Origin: CAJCBL01 sp035298965
Lineage (GTDB): Bacteria; Verrucomicrobiota; Verrucomicrobiia; Opitutales; Opitutaceae
Direction of reading: 5' to 3'
DNA: 17,161 nt
Assembly: GCA_035298965.1 (NCBI GenBank)
Contig: DATGXO010000156.1
Location: 1-17,161, forward strand
Both the position numbers and the translations under genes were made by a program. The number at the start of each line of letters is the position of its first letter. Positions within the stretch are counted from its first letter, which is position 1. Positions 1 to 7,349 of this stretch are shown here, piece after piece. The notes under the pieces are model-generated. The model saw only the letters and a list, made by a program, of their open reading frames with translations, ran no database searches and was not told where the DNA came from.

Positions 1-541
1 CGGATCGCAGCGGCCGGCCATCGACGAACACCATATCGTTGTTAAACCGATGCGGGGGCGTTTTCGCGCCCTCGCTGCCGCGGTGCCACCAGTCGGCGGC
101 CTGCGCGGGAAAGAGCTTCTTCCACGAGGTGCGCCAGAGGCCGTTGCGCTGCGCGACCCACTCCGTCGCGACCTCGGTGCCCTTCAGCACCGGCTGCTCA
201 TCCGCGTAGGGCTGGATGGTGATGCCTTGGTTGAGTTGCAGACTGCCGGTGCGATACGTGCCGCCGCGCAGCACGACGACATCGCCGGTCGTCGCGCGGG
301 TGAGCGCGTTGGCGAGTGTTGTGGGCTCCGCGAGCGTGGCGCCGCTCGACTCCGCCCTTGCGTCGGACGCGACGTAGATCACATGCGGGGCGCCCGCCGG
401 GATTTCGTAATGTTGGCGGATCGGTCCGTACGGGCCGCCCGACGGCGCCGCGTCGGCGACAGCGATGGCGAACGCGGTGAGCGAAACAAAACCGAGCAAG
501 CGAGCGACGGCGGCTCCGGCAGTGAAACGAGGCGAAATCAT
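1..541 (-). CDS. Secreted right-handed beta-helix (DUF1565/pectate-lyase-like) protein, N-terminal part
   Basis: The frame is open from an ATG at 541 to the left edge, giving about 180 residues of a longer protein. Residues 1-31 look like a signal peptide: a basic start, a hydrophobic stretch around LLGFVSLTAFAIAVA, and a plausible cleavage site after ADA. From about residue 52 the sequence reads as the start of a parallel-beta-helix repeat. It has a VIYVASDA strand, a PTTLANALTRATTGDVVVLRGG segment in which helix-start residues lead to a VVVLRGGTY turn, then LQLNQGITIQPYADEQPVLKG. This is the entry pattern of DUF1565 and pectate-lyase-like proteins, which often act outside the cell on polysaccharides. 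The catalytic part lies beyond the window, so the substrate cannot be named. No Shine-Dalgarno sequence precedes the start; the leader is pyrimidine-rich. Family assignment is fairly confident; enzymatic activity is unproven. Confidence 0.72.
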   Translation of the reverse strand, partial: MISPRFTAGAAVARLLGFVSLTAFAIAVADAAPSGGPYGPIRQHYEIPAGAPHVIYVASDARAESSGATLAEPTTLANALTRATTGDVVVLRGGTYRTGSLQLNQGITIQPYADEQPVLKGTEVATEWVAQRNGLWRTSWKKLFPAQAADWWHRGSEGAKTPPHRFNNDMVFVDGRPLRS

Positions 542-742
542 GGTGCGAGAAGAGTGGCGGGGTTGAGGTGATCCCGATCGCTTGCACGGCCGTGGGCGCG
601 CACCGCCGGGACCGCTCACGCTGTTCGCGGGTCTACGCCGAGCAAGTAACGCCACGTGCTAACGTGCGTACGCGGCGCGCATGGTGCCGCACCGGCGAGA
701 TCGCTGCCGGCGTGTCCGTTTCCGCGGAAACACGGCGCCCGC
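542..742. other. Intergenic region with a 14-base palindrome
   Basis: This 201-base gap lies between the end of pgpA and the start of the beta-helix gene, both on the minus strand, so it should hold the promoter of the latter. I see no convincing -35/-10 pair. The perfect palindrome GTTTCCGCGGAAAC at 718-731 sits just beyond the pgpA stop. It could form a short hairpin or bind a dimeric protein, but no T-tract follows it on the minus strand, so it is not a textbook intrinsic terminator. No small gene is supported here. Confidence 0.4.
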
Positions 743-1255
743 TTACACCAGCGCGTAGAAACCGAGCCCGATGTGCAGCAAGGCGCACGTGCCGAGTGCC
801 GCGGCGAAGTCGTCGGCCACCACGCCCCAGCCACCCGGAAGCGCCTGCAGCATCCGGATGCCAAGCGGCTTGGTGATATCGAGCAACCGGAAGAGCGCGA
901 ACCCGAGCGCGAACACCACCCACGCCGGCACGATCGCCGCGAGTTGCGGCCAACCGAGGAAACAGAGCGGCATCACCGCGAACTCGTCGAGGATCACGCA
1001 GCCCGGATCCACCGCTCCGAGACGCCGCTCCGCTTCGTTGCAGATCCCCACCGCGGCCCACGAGAGCACGAGACCGATCGCGAGCAACGCCAGCGGCGGC
1101 AGGTGCGAGAGCGCGCCGGCCACGAAGATCACGCCCACGAGCGTGCCCCAGGTGCCCGGTGCAAACGGGATGCGTCCGACCGGACCGAGCGTCGCCAAGC
1201 CCACGACCAACGCCGTCGGCCAGCGGTTTGGCCATTCGGGTTGCGGCAGGTTCAC
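743..1255 (-). CDS. pgpA: Phosphatidylglycerophosphatase A
   Basis: This 170-residue integral membrane enzyme is predicted to remove the terminal phosphate from phosphatidylglycerophosphate, giving phosphatidylglycerol in the inner membrane. The PgpA family blocks are all visible: GRIPFAPGTWGT (about 28-38), the acidic DPGCVILDEF (83-92), FRLLDITKP (122-130) and GGWGVVADDFAAA (141-153) with paired aspartates. Several hydrophobic segments separate them. I chose the GTG at 1255, which overlaps the pgsA stop as GTGA and gives the usual family length of about 160-170. A longer reading would add 19 residues encoded inside pgsA. A GGAG lies 8 bases upstream of this GTG within the pgsA coding sequence, making it the only good Shine-Dalgarno-like site in the window. 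That fits translational coupling to pgsA, whose product makes its substrate. Confidence 0.9.
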   Translation of the reverse strand: MNLPQPEWPNRWPTALVVGLATLGPVGRIPFAPGTWGTLVGVIFVAGALSHLPPLALLAIGLVLSWAAVGICNEAERRLGAVDPGCVILDEFAVMPLCFLGWPQLAAIVPAWVVFALGFALFRLLDITKPLGIRMLQALPGGWGVVADDFAAALGTCALLHIGLGFYALV

Positions 1256-1860
1256 GGTTTCTTCTCCGCGAAAACGTGCCGGTACTTGAGCAAGTACGTC
1301 AGCCCCGACCACACCGTCAGCAGCACCGCGACGGCGTACATTCCGAACGCGAGATAGTGAGCCAGGCTCGCGACCAGCGAGAGGTCCCAGGGCGAGAGGC
1401 GTTGCACGTCACGTTGCACCATCGGCACGAAGAGGAACGCGCCCAACGCCACGATCTGCATGATCGTTTTCAATTTTCCGCCCTTCTCCGCCGCCACGAC
1501 CACGCCCTGCAACGCCGCCACCAGCCGCATGCCGGTGATCACGAACTCGCGCGTGAGCACGAGCAGGAACATCAGCACCGGCACGAAATGCGAGCCGCCG
1601 AGGATGAGCCGCGCGTCCGTGAGCGCCACCATCACGCCGAGGACAAAAATCTTGTCCGTGAGCGCGTCCATGAAGATGCCGAAGCTCGAGACGATCCCGT
1701 GCTTGCGCGCGAGATGGCCATCGAGCCAATCGGTGATGCCGCACCAAATGAACGCCAGAAACGCGCACGTGGCGGCACCGGTCCACTCGCAATAGACGAG
1801 CAGGACGATCAGGAACGTGAGCGGGATGCGGGAGAGTGTGAGGAGGTTCGGCAGGTTCAT
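1252..1860 (-). CDS. pgsA: CDP-diacylglycerol-glycerol-3-phosphate 3-phosphatidyltransferase
   Basis: This 202-residue membrane protein should transfer phosphatidate from CDP-diacylglycerol to glycerol-3-phosphate, the committed step of phosphatidylglycerol synthesis. The complete CDP-alcohol phosphatidyltransferase motif is present: D44-x2-D47-G48-x2-A51-R52-x8-G61-x3-D65-x3-D69, including the four metal-binding and catalytic aspartates. The N-terminus MNLPNLLTLSRIP is typical of PgsA, and hydrophobic segments follow along the rest. It is slightly longer than the roughly 180-residue Escherichia coli enzyme because of its C-terminal part. The ATG at 1860 matches the family start, and no Shine-Dalgarno sequence precedes it. 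Its stop overlaps the pgpA start, so the two consecutive enzymes of the pathway are probably made from one message. The specific substrate (glycerol phosphate rather than another alcohol) is inferred from the pairing with pgpA and the PgsA-like N-terminus. Confidence 0.9.
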   Translation of the reverse strand: MNLPNLLTLSRIPLTFLIVLLVYCEWTGAATCAFLAFIWCGITDWLDGHLARKHGIVSSFGIFMDALTDKIFVLGVMVALTDARLILGGSHFVPVLMFLLVLTREFVITGMRLVAALQGVVVAAEKGGKLKTIMQIVALGAFLFVPMVQRDVQRLSPWDLSLVASLAHYLAFGMYAVAVLLTVWSGLTYLLKYRHVFAEKKP

Positions 1861-1989
1861 GCCGGTGCTTTCGCGCGGAGTTGCGCGCGCAGTGCAAACC
1901 CGCCTAACCTCCGGGGCAACTCCGGAGATGGCGGATCGATCAACTACGTCCGCGATCACTGCAGCCCCACAACTTCGCACCGTCTTTTC
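1861..1989. promoter_or_regulatory. Divergent pgsA/coaD intergenic region
   Basis: This 129-base gap separates the pgsA-pgpA pair (minus) from coaD (plus) and so must contain promoters or leaders for both. A dyad, CTCCGG-N7-CCGGAG, lies at 1909-1927. On the minus strand TTGCCC and TGCACT sit 17 bases apart and could be a poor sigma-70-type promoter for pgsA, matching the consensus at only seven of twelve positions. No Shine-Dalgarno sequence is visible before either start. The promoter role follows from gene orientation rather than from strong motifs. Confidence 0.4.
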
Positions 1990-2472
1990 ATGCGCACCTG
2001 CATCTTCCCGGGCACCTTCGACCCGATCACCTACGGCCATCTCGATGTGTTGCAGCGTGCGACGCGTCTCTTCGATCGCATCGTCATCGGCGTCGCCCGC
2101 AACCCCGGCAAAGGCCCCCTCTTCACCGCCGAGCGCCGCGTCGAGCTCATCCTGCCCAGTCTCGCCGCGTTGCCGCACGTCTCCGTGAAAATCTTCGACG
2201 GCCTGCTCGTCGATTTCGCCGAGTCCGAAGGCGCCGTCGCCGTCATCCGTGGTCTGCGCGCGTTTTCCGATTTCGAGTTCGAGTTCAACATGGCCCTCAT
2301 GAACCGCCACCTCCGCGCCTCCGTCGAAGCGGTGTTCGTGATGCCCAACGAAAACTTCTCCTACACGAGCAGCTCGCTCGTGAAACAGGTCGCACGCCAC
2401 GGCGGCGATGTCTCGAAGTTCGTCCCGCCGAATGTCGCCGAGGCGCTGCGCGCCGTCTACGCGGCGACGTAG
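1990..2472 (+). CDS. coaD: Pantetheine-phosphate adenylyltransferase
   Basis: This 160-residue cytoplasmic enzyme is predicted to transfer AMP from ATP to 4'-phosphopantetheine, the penultimate step of coenzyme A synthesis. It has the normal CoaD length. The nucleotidyltransferase motif PGTFDPITYGH (7-17) contains the TxGH signature. K41, the RGLR block (87-90) and the C-terminal YTSSSLVK (125-132, equivalent to the ISSSxxR/K motif) are the expected ATP- and substrate-binding elements. The same frame stays open far upstream, but that part is low-complexity sequence antisense to pgsA, so the ATG at 1990, just before the conserved CIFPGTFDP, is the clear start. The gene is divergent from pgsA and followed by two small hairpins. 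Confidence 0.96.
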   Translation: MRTCIFPGTFDPITYGHLDVLQRATRLFDRIVIGVARNPGKGPLFTAERRVELILPSLAALPHVSVKIFDGLLVDFAESEGAVAVIRGLRAFSDFEFEFNMALMNRHLRASVEAVFVMPNENFSYTSSSLVKQVARHGGDVSKFVPPNVAEALRAVYAAT

Positions 2473-2476
2473 AGAA

Positions 2477-2515
2477 ACGCCGTCGCCGGCGTAACCACGC
2501 GCGATTGCCGCGCGT
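2477..2515 (+). terminator. Two tandem hairpins after coaD
   Basis: Immediately after the coaD stop, ACGCCG-TCGC-CGGCGT (2477-2492) can form a 6-base-pair stem and ACGCGCG-ATTGC-CGCGCGT (2497-2515) a 7-base-pair stem. Both are GC-rich with short loops, as expected of terminator hairpins, but no T-tract follows. They may slow or end transcription between coaD and the efflux operon. Without the T-tract this is only a candidate. Confidence 0.35.
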
Positions 2516-2567
2516 CCTCCACCCCGCGCCCCTCGCATCCGGGCGCCCACATCCCCTCCCGCAACCC

Positions 2568-4013
2568 ATGGCCCGCTCCACTGGTTCCCTCCTTCGCAAT
2601 CTCATCCTCGTCCTCGGCACGCTCGGTCTCGTCGCCGCGCTCATCGTCTGGTGGATGCGCCGCCCCGATCCCGCGCCGGTGTTCACAACAACCACCGTCA
2701 CCCGCGCCGACCTCGTGCAGAACGTCACCGCCACCGGCACGCTTGAGTCGGTCACCGAAGTCGAGGTGAGTTCCCAGATCTCCGGCCTGATCCTCGAGGT
2801 CCTCGTCGACTACAATACGCCCGTGAAAGCCGGCGACGTGCTCGCCCGCATCGACCCGTCGACCTACGAACAACGGCTCAAGCAGGCCGAGGCCAACGTC
2901 GCCTCCGCCATCGCCTCCGCCCAGCTCGCGCGCCTCAACTCCGACCGCCTCCGCGAACTCCGCGCCCGCAACCTCGTCTCGCAACAGGAGCTCGATCAGG
3001 CCGAGGCCCAGCGCGCGCAGACGGAAGCCTCGCTTCTCACCCAGCAGGCCTCCCTCGCCGACGCGCGCGTCAACCTCGAGCGTTGCACCATCAAGGCCCC
3101 GATCGACGGCATCGTCCTCGATCGCGCCACCGAGAAGGGCAAGACCGTCGCCGCCAGCCTCAACGCCCCCACCCTCTTCACCCTCGTCAACAATCTCACC
3201 AAGATGCGCATCGTCGCCTCCGTTGCCGAGGCCGATGTCGGCACCGTCGAGACCGGCCAGCCAGTCTCGTTCGGCGTCGACGCCTTCCCCGGCCGCACCT
3301 TTGGCGGCACCATCTCGCAGATCCGCAACGCCCCGAAGACCGTCTCCAATGTCGTCACCTACGAGACCGTCGTCGATGTCGACAACCGCGACCTCAAGCT
3401 GCGCCCCGGCATGACGGCCAACGTCTCCATCGTCGTCGCCCGCCGCGAGCGCGCGCTCGCGGTTGCCAACTCCGCCCTGCGCGTCCGTATTCCGGACACG
3501 CTGCTCGCCGAGCGTCGCCTCGACCCGCCGCCCGCCCCGGCCGCCGCCGGCAGCGCACCCGCGCCGAAGACACTCACCGAGGAGGAACTCCGCACCGCCC
3601 GTCGTGAGATCCTGCGCGAGGCCGGATTCACCTTCAACGGCCCGCCCTCGCCCGAGGTGATCGCCAAGGCCAAGGACATCGCCAAGGCCCGCGGCATCGA
3701 ACTCGATTTCACCCGCCGCCCCGGCCGCGGTGGCGGCGCCGAAGGCGCCGGCGAAGGCGCACGCGCCACGCCGCAGGTCTCCTCCGCGCCTACCTCCCGC
3801 ACCGTCTTCAAGCTCGTCGGCGCCGATCCCCGCACCGCGCGGATCCAGCCGCTCACCGTCAAGCTCGGCATCACCGACGGGTTTAGCACCGAAGTCCTCG
3901 ATGCCCTCGCCGAAGGCGACGTGTTGATCACATCTGTCTCAGTGCCGACCACCAGCACAGGCGCCGCCAGCAACAATCCCCTCGCGCCGCGCATGGGCGG
4001 CCCGCGCCGCTGA
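2568..4013 (+). CDS. MacA-like periplasmic adaptor (RND/MFP family) of an ABC efflux system
   Basis: This 481-residue membrane fusion protein should link an inner-membrane MacB-type transporter to an outer-membrane channel. One membrane anchor is visible at about 12-28. A first lipoyl half follows (VEVSSQISGLILEVLVDYNTPVKAGD, about 65-90), then a coiled-coil hairpin rich in Ala, Gln and Arg (about 100-170). The second lipoyl half contains CTIKAPIDGIVLDR (173-186), and beta-barrel strands and a membrane-proximal domain (about 411-460) complete the fold. Between barrel and C-terminal domain lies an extra segment (about 308-410): a Pro/Ala linker, a charged helical part with ILREAGFTFNGPPSPEVIAK, and a Gly/Arg-rich tail. 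The ATG at 2568 directly precedes the anchor; an upstream TTG would add 21 residues of Pro-rich sequence. The macB-like genes follow on the same strand. No TolC homologue is in the window, and the substrate is unknown. Confidence 0.88.
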   Translation: MARSTGSLLRNLILVLGTLGLVAALIVWWMRRPDPAPVFTTTTVTRADLVQNVTATGTLESVTEVEVSSQISGLILEVLVDYNTPVKAGDVLARIDPSTYEQRLKQAEANVASAIASAQLARLNSDRLRELRARNLVSQQELDQAEAQRAQTEASLLTQQASLADARVNLERCTIKAPIDGIVLDRATEKGKTVAASLNAPTLFTLVNNLTKMRIVASVAEADVGTVETGQPVSFGVDAFPGRTFGGTISQIRNAPKTVSNVVTYETVVDVDNRDLKLRPGMTANVSIVVARRERALAVANSALRVRIPDTLLAERRLDPPPAPAAAGSAPAPKTLTEEELRTARREILREAGFTFNGPPSPEVIAKAKDIAKARGIELDFTRRPGRGGGAEGAGEGARATPQVSSAPTSRTVFKLVGADPRTARIQPLTVKLGITDGFSTEVLDALAEGDVLITSVSVPTTSTGAASNNPLAPRMGGPRR

Positions 4014-4024
4014 GCCCCTCATGG

Positions 4025-4049
4025 TGGTGGGGCGGGCTTGACGCCCGCC
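4025..4049. repeat. Palindromic intergenic element, copy 1
   Basis: A 25-base element containing the perfect hairpin GGCGGGC-TTGAC-GCCCGCC (4031-4049, 7-base-pair stem) lies between the macA-like and macB-like genes. A second copy at 6099-6123 is identical except for one loop base (G at 4040, C at 6114). Each copy is preceded by the same TGGTGG lead. Short extragenic palindromes in near-identical copies are typical of REP-like elements. Inside an operon such a hairpin could stabilise the upstream message or reduce expression of the genes after it. The element type is inferred from two copies only. Confidence 0.6.
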
Positions 4050-4067
4050 ATCCGTGATCGCCCCCAT

Positions 4068-4099
4068 CCTCTCGCCTCGCTCCTCTAGCCTCTCGCCTC
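4068..4099 (+). repeat. CCTCTCGCCTC direct repeat in a CT-rich leader
   Basis: The 11-base sequence CCTCTCGCCTC occurs at 4068-4078 and again at 4089-4099, starting 21 bases apart, in a pyrimidine-rich tract just before the ATPase start codon. It could be simple-sequence expansion or part of an unusual translation leader. No ribosome-binding sequence of the GGAGG type is present here. Confidence 0.5.
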
Positions 4100-4107
4100 C
4101 CGCGCCC

Positions 4108-4872
4108 ATGCCCGCCGTCGTCCAACTCGAGGACATTCACAAAATCTACGACTCCGGCGAAGTGCCGGTGCACGCCGTTCGCGGCGTGTCGCTCGAGATT
4201 CAACGCGGCGAATTCGTGGCGCTCATGGGCGCCAGCGGCTCGGGCAAATCAACGTTGATGAATCTCCTCGGCTGCCTCGACCGCCCCACGCGCGGCCGCT
4301 ACCGCCTCGACGGCGCCGATGTCTCCGATCTCGACCGCGACCGCCTCGCCGACATCCGTAGCCAGAAACTCGGGTTTGTATTCCAAGGTTTCAACCTCCT
4401 CGCCCGCACCACCGCGCTCGAAAACGTCGAGCTGCCGATGCTCTACGGCCAGCACCGCCTCTCCGGCCGCGACATGCGCCGGCGCGCGCTCGACTGCCTC
4501 GAAATCGTCGGTCTCGCCCATCGCGCCGACCATTTCCCGAATCAGCTCTCCGGCGGCCAACAGCAACGCGTCGCCATCGCCCGCGCGCTCGCCAACAAAC
4601 CCGAGCTGCTCCTCGCCGACGAGCCCACCGGCAATCTCGACAGCAAGACCTCCGTCGAGGTCATGGGCGTGTTCCAGCGCCTCAACGACCAAGGCATCAC
4701 CATCGTGATGGTCACCCACGAACTGGACATCGCCCAATACTGCCGCCGCAACCTCGTCCTCCGCGACGGCCGCATCGTTGCCGACACCTCGGTTGCCAAG
4801 CGCCTCGTGGCCGACGAGGAACTCGCCAAACTCCGCGTCGCCGAAGCCGACGCGCGCCTCACCTCCGGCTGA
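4108..4872 (+). CDS. MacB-type ABC transporter ATP-binding protein
   Basis: This 254-residue ABC ATPase should power the adjacent MacB-like permease. All the motifs are intact: Walker A GASGSGKST (41-49), Q-loop Q93 in VFQGFNLL, signature LSGGQQQR (147-154), Walker B LLLADEP with E172, D-loop NLDS (177-180) and the switch histidine H204 in VTHE. The sequence is of the MacB/LolD (FtsE-like) subfamily, as expected for a partner of an FtsX-fold permease. The ATG at 4108 precedes the conserved VVQLEDIHKIY. A GTG upstream would add 18 residues of Ser/Pro-rich sequence and is unlikely. Only two bases separate its stop from the permease start, so the pair is surely co-translated. Unlike Escherichia coli MacB, where ATPase and permease are fused, here they are separate proteins. 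Substrate is unknown. Confidence 0.94.
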   Translation: MPAVVQLEDIHKIYDSGEVPVHAVRGVSLEIQRGEFVALMGASGSGKSTLMNLLGCLDRPTRGRYRLDGADVSDLDRDRLADIRSQKLGFVFQGFNLLARTTALENVELPMLYGQHRLSGRDMRRRALDCLEIVGLAHRADHFPNQLSGGQQQRVAIARALANKPELLLADEPTGNLDSKTSVEVMGVFQRLNDQGITIVMVTHELDIAQYCRRNLVLRDGRIVADTSVAKRLVADEELAKLRVAEADARLTSG

Positions 4873-4874
4873 CC

Positions 4875-6083
4875 ATGCGCCTCTACAACACCACCAAGAT
4901 CGCGCTGCGCGCGCTCCGGCGAAACAAGATGCGTTCGCTGCTCACCGCGCTCGGCCTCATCATCGGCGTGGGCGCCGTCATCGCCACCGTCAGCATCGGC
5001 GACGGCGCAAAGAGCCAGGTCGAAGCGCAGGTCGCCTCGCTCGGTCAGAACGTCGTCACCGTTTTCCCCGGCAACTTCACGCAGGGCGGCATGCGCTCCG
5101 GCTGGGGCGGCGCCTCGTCGCTCACCATCGAGGATGCCGAAGCCATCGCGCGCGAGGTCCCCGGCGCCGTCGCCGTGAGCGCCGAGTCGCGCGACCGCCA
5201 GCAGGTCCTCGCCAACGGCCTCAACTGGAACACGCAGGTGCTCGGCGAGTCGCCCGACTACCCTTCGATCCGCGCTTGGCCGTTTGCCGCCGGCGCCTCG
5301 TTTTCCGATCAGGACGTTCGCTCGATGGCCAAGGTCGCGATCGTCGGCAAAACCGTCGCCGACCAACTCTTCCCCAATGAGGACCCGCTCGGGCAAACAA
5401 TCCGCATCCGCAATATCCCCTTCAAGATCGTCGGCATGCTCGCCTCCAAGGGCTTCAACCTATTCGGGCAAGATCAGGACGACATCGTGATCGTGCCCTA
5501 CACGAGTCACATGCGCCGCGTCGCGCGCCGCACCAATCTCAGCTCGATTCTCGTGCAGGCCGTAAGCGCCGCCGAGATTGACAACGTCCAGCAGCAGATC
5601 ACCGACCTCCTCAACCAACGCCGCAACGGCCGCGAGCCCGACTTCACCGTGCGCAATCAGGTCGAGCTCGCCCAGATGGCGACCGAGACCTCGAAGACCA
5701 TCGGCAGCCTGCTGCTCGCCGTGGCGATCATCTCGATGATCGTCGGCGGCATCGGCGTGATGAACATCATGCTCGTCTCCGTGACTGAGCGTACCCGCGA
5801 GATCGGCACGCGCCTCGCCGTCGGCGCGCACGGTAAGGACGTGATGTTCCAGTTTCTCACCGAGGCGTTCGCCCTCGCCGCGCTCGGCGGCCTCATCGGC
5901 GTGGGCGCCGGCATCGGCGCCTCGAACGCTATCTCCGCCAACATGGGCTGGCCGATCGAGATCTCCGTCTTCTGGTGCGTGCTGTCTTTCAGCATCAGCG
6001 GACTGGTCGGCATCGTCTTCGGCTTCTTTCCCGCGTGGAAGGCCGCCCAGCTCGATCCGATCGAAGCGTTGCGCTTCGAGTAG
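4875..6083 (+). CDS. MacB-type ABC transporter permease (MacB_PCD plus FtsX domains)
   Basis: This 402-residue inner-membrane protein is the permease of the efflux system. It has the standard layout: a short basic cytoplasmic N-terminus, transmembrane helix 1 (about 21-40), a large periplasmic MacB_PCD domain (about 41-275), then three transmembrane helices (about 277-301, 330-350, 364-386) forming the FtsX domain. The conserved coupling sequence TERTREIGTRLAVGA (304-318) follows helix 2, and the C-terminus PAWKAAQLDPIEALRFE is the family ending. Such transporters move substrates from the periplasm through a MacA-like adaptor and an outer-membrane channel by a mechanotransmission cycle. The start is two bases after the ATPase stop. 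A palindromic element lies just downstream, before the convergent aminotransferase gene. The substrate (peptide, lipid or antibiotic) cannot be told from sequence. Confidence 0.93.
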   Translation: MRLYNTTKIALRALRRNKMRSLLTALGLIIGVGAVIATVSIGDGAKSQVEAQVASLGQNVVTVFPGNFTQGGMRSGWGGASSLTIEDAEAIAREVPGAVAVSAESRDRQQVLANGLNWNTQVLGESPDYPSIRAWPFAAGASFSDQDVRSMAKVAIVGKTVADQLFPNEDPLGQTIRIRNIPFKIVGMLASKGFNLFGQDQDDIVIVPYTSHMRRVARRTNLSSILVQAVSAAEIDNVQQQITDLLNQRRNGREPDFTVRNQVELAQMATETSKTIGSLLLAVAIISMIVGGIGVMNIMLVSVTERTREIGTRLAVGAHGKDVMFQFLTEAFALAALGGLIGVGAGIGASNAISANMGWPIEISVFWCVLSFSISGLVGIVFGFFPAWKAAQLDPIEALRFE

Positions 6084-6098
6084 AAGTCCTCCTCCGAA

Positions 6099-6123
6099 TG
6101 GTGGGGCGGGCTTCACGCCCGCC
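6099..6123. repeat. Palindromic intergenic element, copy 2, at a convergent gene junction
   Basis: The second copy of the 25-base element contains GGCGGGC-TTCAC-GCCCGCC (6105-6123). It lies between the permease stop (6083) and the aminotransferase stop codon (6125), so transcription converges on it from both sides. That position fits a bidirectional transcription barrier or message-end stabiliser, although no T-tract accompanies it. It differs from copy 1 (4025-4049) at one loop position. Confidence 0.6.
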
Positions 6124-6124
6124 G

Positions 6125-7309
6125 TCAGCGCTTCGCCACTAGCTCCTGTACGAACTGCTCGATCCGGTCGCAGGCCTCGCCGATCTGCTCATAGCTCGTC
6201 GCGAAACAGGCGCGCACATGACCCGCGCCGTTCGGCCCGAACGCCGTGCCCGGCACCACCGCGACATGTTTCGACTCGAGCAGCTTCACCGCGAAGTCTC
6301 GCTCGCTCAGACCCGTGCCGCCCACGTGCGGGAACGTGTAGAACGATCCGCGCGGGCTGTGGCACTTCAGGCCGATTTCGTTGAAACGGCGCACGATGAA
6401 ATCGCGGCGACGGTGGTACTCCGCGCGCATGCGCAGCACGTCGTCCCAGCCGCGGTTGAGCGCTTCGACCGCGGCGTCCTGGCTCACGATCGAGGCGCAC
6501 ATCATTGCGTACTGGTGCACCTTCATCATCGCCTCGATCAACGTCGCCGGCCCGCACGCGTAGCCGATGCGCCAGCCGGTCATCGCAAACGCCTTCGAGA
6601 AACCGTGCAGGAAGATCGTGCGGTCACGCATGCCCGGCAGCGTCGCGATGCTGATGTGCTCTCCGTCAAACGTGAGCTCCGAATAGATCTCATCGCTGAA
6701 CACGAGCAGGTCCTTCTCGACAGCGAACTTCGCGATCGCTTCAAGCTGCTCACGCGAGCACGTGCCGCCTGTCGGATTGCACGGCAGGTTGAGCATCAGG
6801 ATCCGGCAGCCCGGCTCCCACGCGCCGGCCAGCGCTTCCGCGGTGAGCGCAAAGTTGTCCTTCGCGAAGGTCGGCACCGGGATGCCCTTGCCGTGGGTGA
6901 GCGTCACGCTCGGGTGGTAGCTCACGTAGCAGGGCTGGTGGAAGAGCACCTTGTCGCCAGGATTCAAGAACGCCCGGAACGCCAGATCGAGCGCCTCCGA
7001 CACGCCCACCGTCACGAGCACCTCGTTCTCCGGCCGGTACTCGATGCCGAAATGCGCGCCCACGTACTCCGCGATCGCTCGCCGCAGCTCGATCAAGCCG
7101 AGATTGGCGGTGTAGTGTGTGCGGCCGCGCTCGAGCGAATAGATCGCCGCCTCGCGGATGTGCCATGGCGTGCGGAAATCCGGTTCGCCGATGCCGAGCG
7201 AGATCACGTCGGCGCTCTTCATCTTGGCGACCACATCGAAGAAATCGCGGATGCCGGAGCGCGGCAGATCGATGACGTGGCGGGCGACAAAACGGTTCAG
7301 ATCGCTCAT
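6125..7309 (-). CDS. PLP-dependent class I/II aminotransferase (PatA/AspC-like)
   Basis: This 394-residue cytoplasmic fold-type I enzyme is predicted to move an amino group between an amino acid and a 2-oxo acid using pyridoxal phosphate. The Schiff-base lysine is K239 in GFSKAFAMTGWRIGY. N178 in LPCNPTGG, D206 in FSDEIY and Y209 are the expected cofactor contacts, and R247 follows the lysine. A carboxylate-binding arginine is likely in GHVRACFATS near the C-terminus. The N-terminus (SGIRDFFDV, DVISLGIGEPDF) is typical of the PatA-like branch, which includes aspartate, aromatic and N-acetyl-diaminopimelate aminotransferases, so the substrate cannot be assigned. The gene starts 40 bases after an Lrp/AsnC regulator gene on the same strand, suggesting an operon responding to amino acids. 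The ATG at 7309 has no Shine-Dalgarno sequence. Confidence 0.92.
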   Translation of the reverse strand: MSDLNRFVARHVIDLPRSGIRDFFDVVAKMKSADVISLGIGEPDFRTPWHIREAAIYSLERGRTHYTANLGLIELRRAIAEYVGAHFGIEYRPENEVLVTVGVSEALDLAFRAFLNPGDKVLFHQPCYVSYHPSVTLTHGKGIPVPTFAKDNFALTAEALAGAWEPGCRILMLNLPCNPTGGTCSREQLEAIAKFAVEKDLLVFSDEIYSELTFDGEHISIATLPGMRDRTIFLHGFSKAFAMTGWRIGYACGPATLIEAMMKVHQYAMMCASIVSQDAAVEALNRGWDDVLRMRAEYHRRRDFIVRRFNEIGLKCHSPRGSFYTFPHVGGTGLSERDFAVKLLESKHVAVVPGTAFGPNGAGHVRACFATSYEQIGEACDRIEQFVQELVAKR

Positions 7310-7349
7310 GGGCGGCGAAGTGGGTGGCGGGTAGCGGCCGACGGGGAAC

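Noticed and set aside
1256..1312. Longer pgpA start 19 codons upstream
   Set aside because: It would lie wholly inside pgsA and add non-family residues, whereas the GTG at 1255 has a GGAG and a typical GTGA overlap.
1159..1989. A 277-codon in-frame extension upstream of coaD
   Set aside because: The extension is antisense to pgsA and compositionally biased, while CoaD proteins are about 160 residues and begin at the CIFPGTFDP block.
4054..4107. GTG start giving 18 extra residues on the MacB-like ATPase
   Set aside because: The added part is Ser/Pro-rich, encoded by the CT-rich repeat tract, and absent from the family. The ATG at 4108 fits better.
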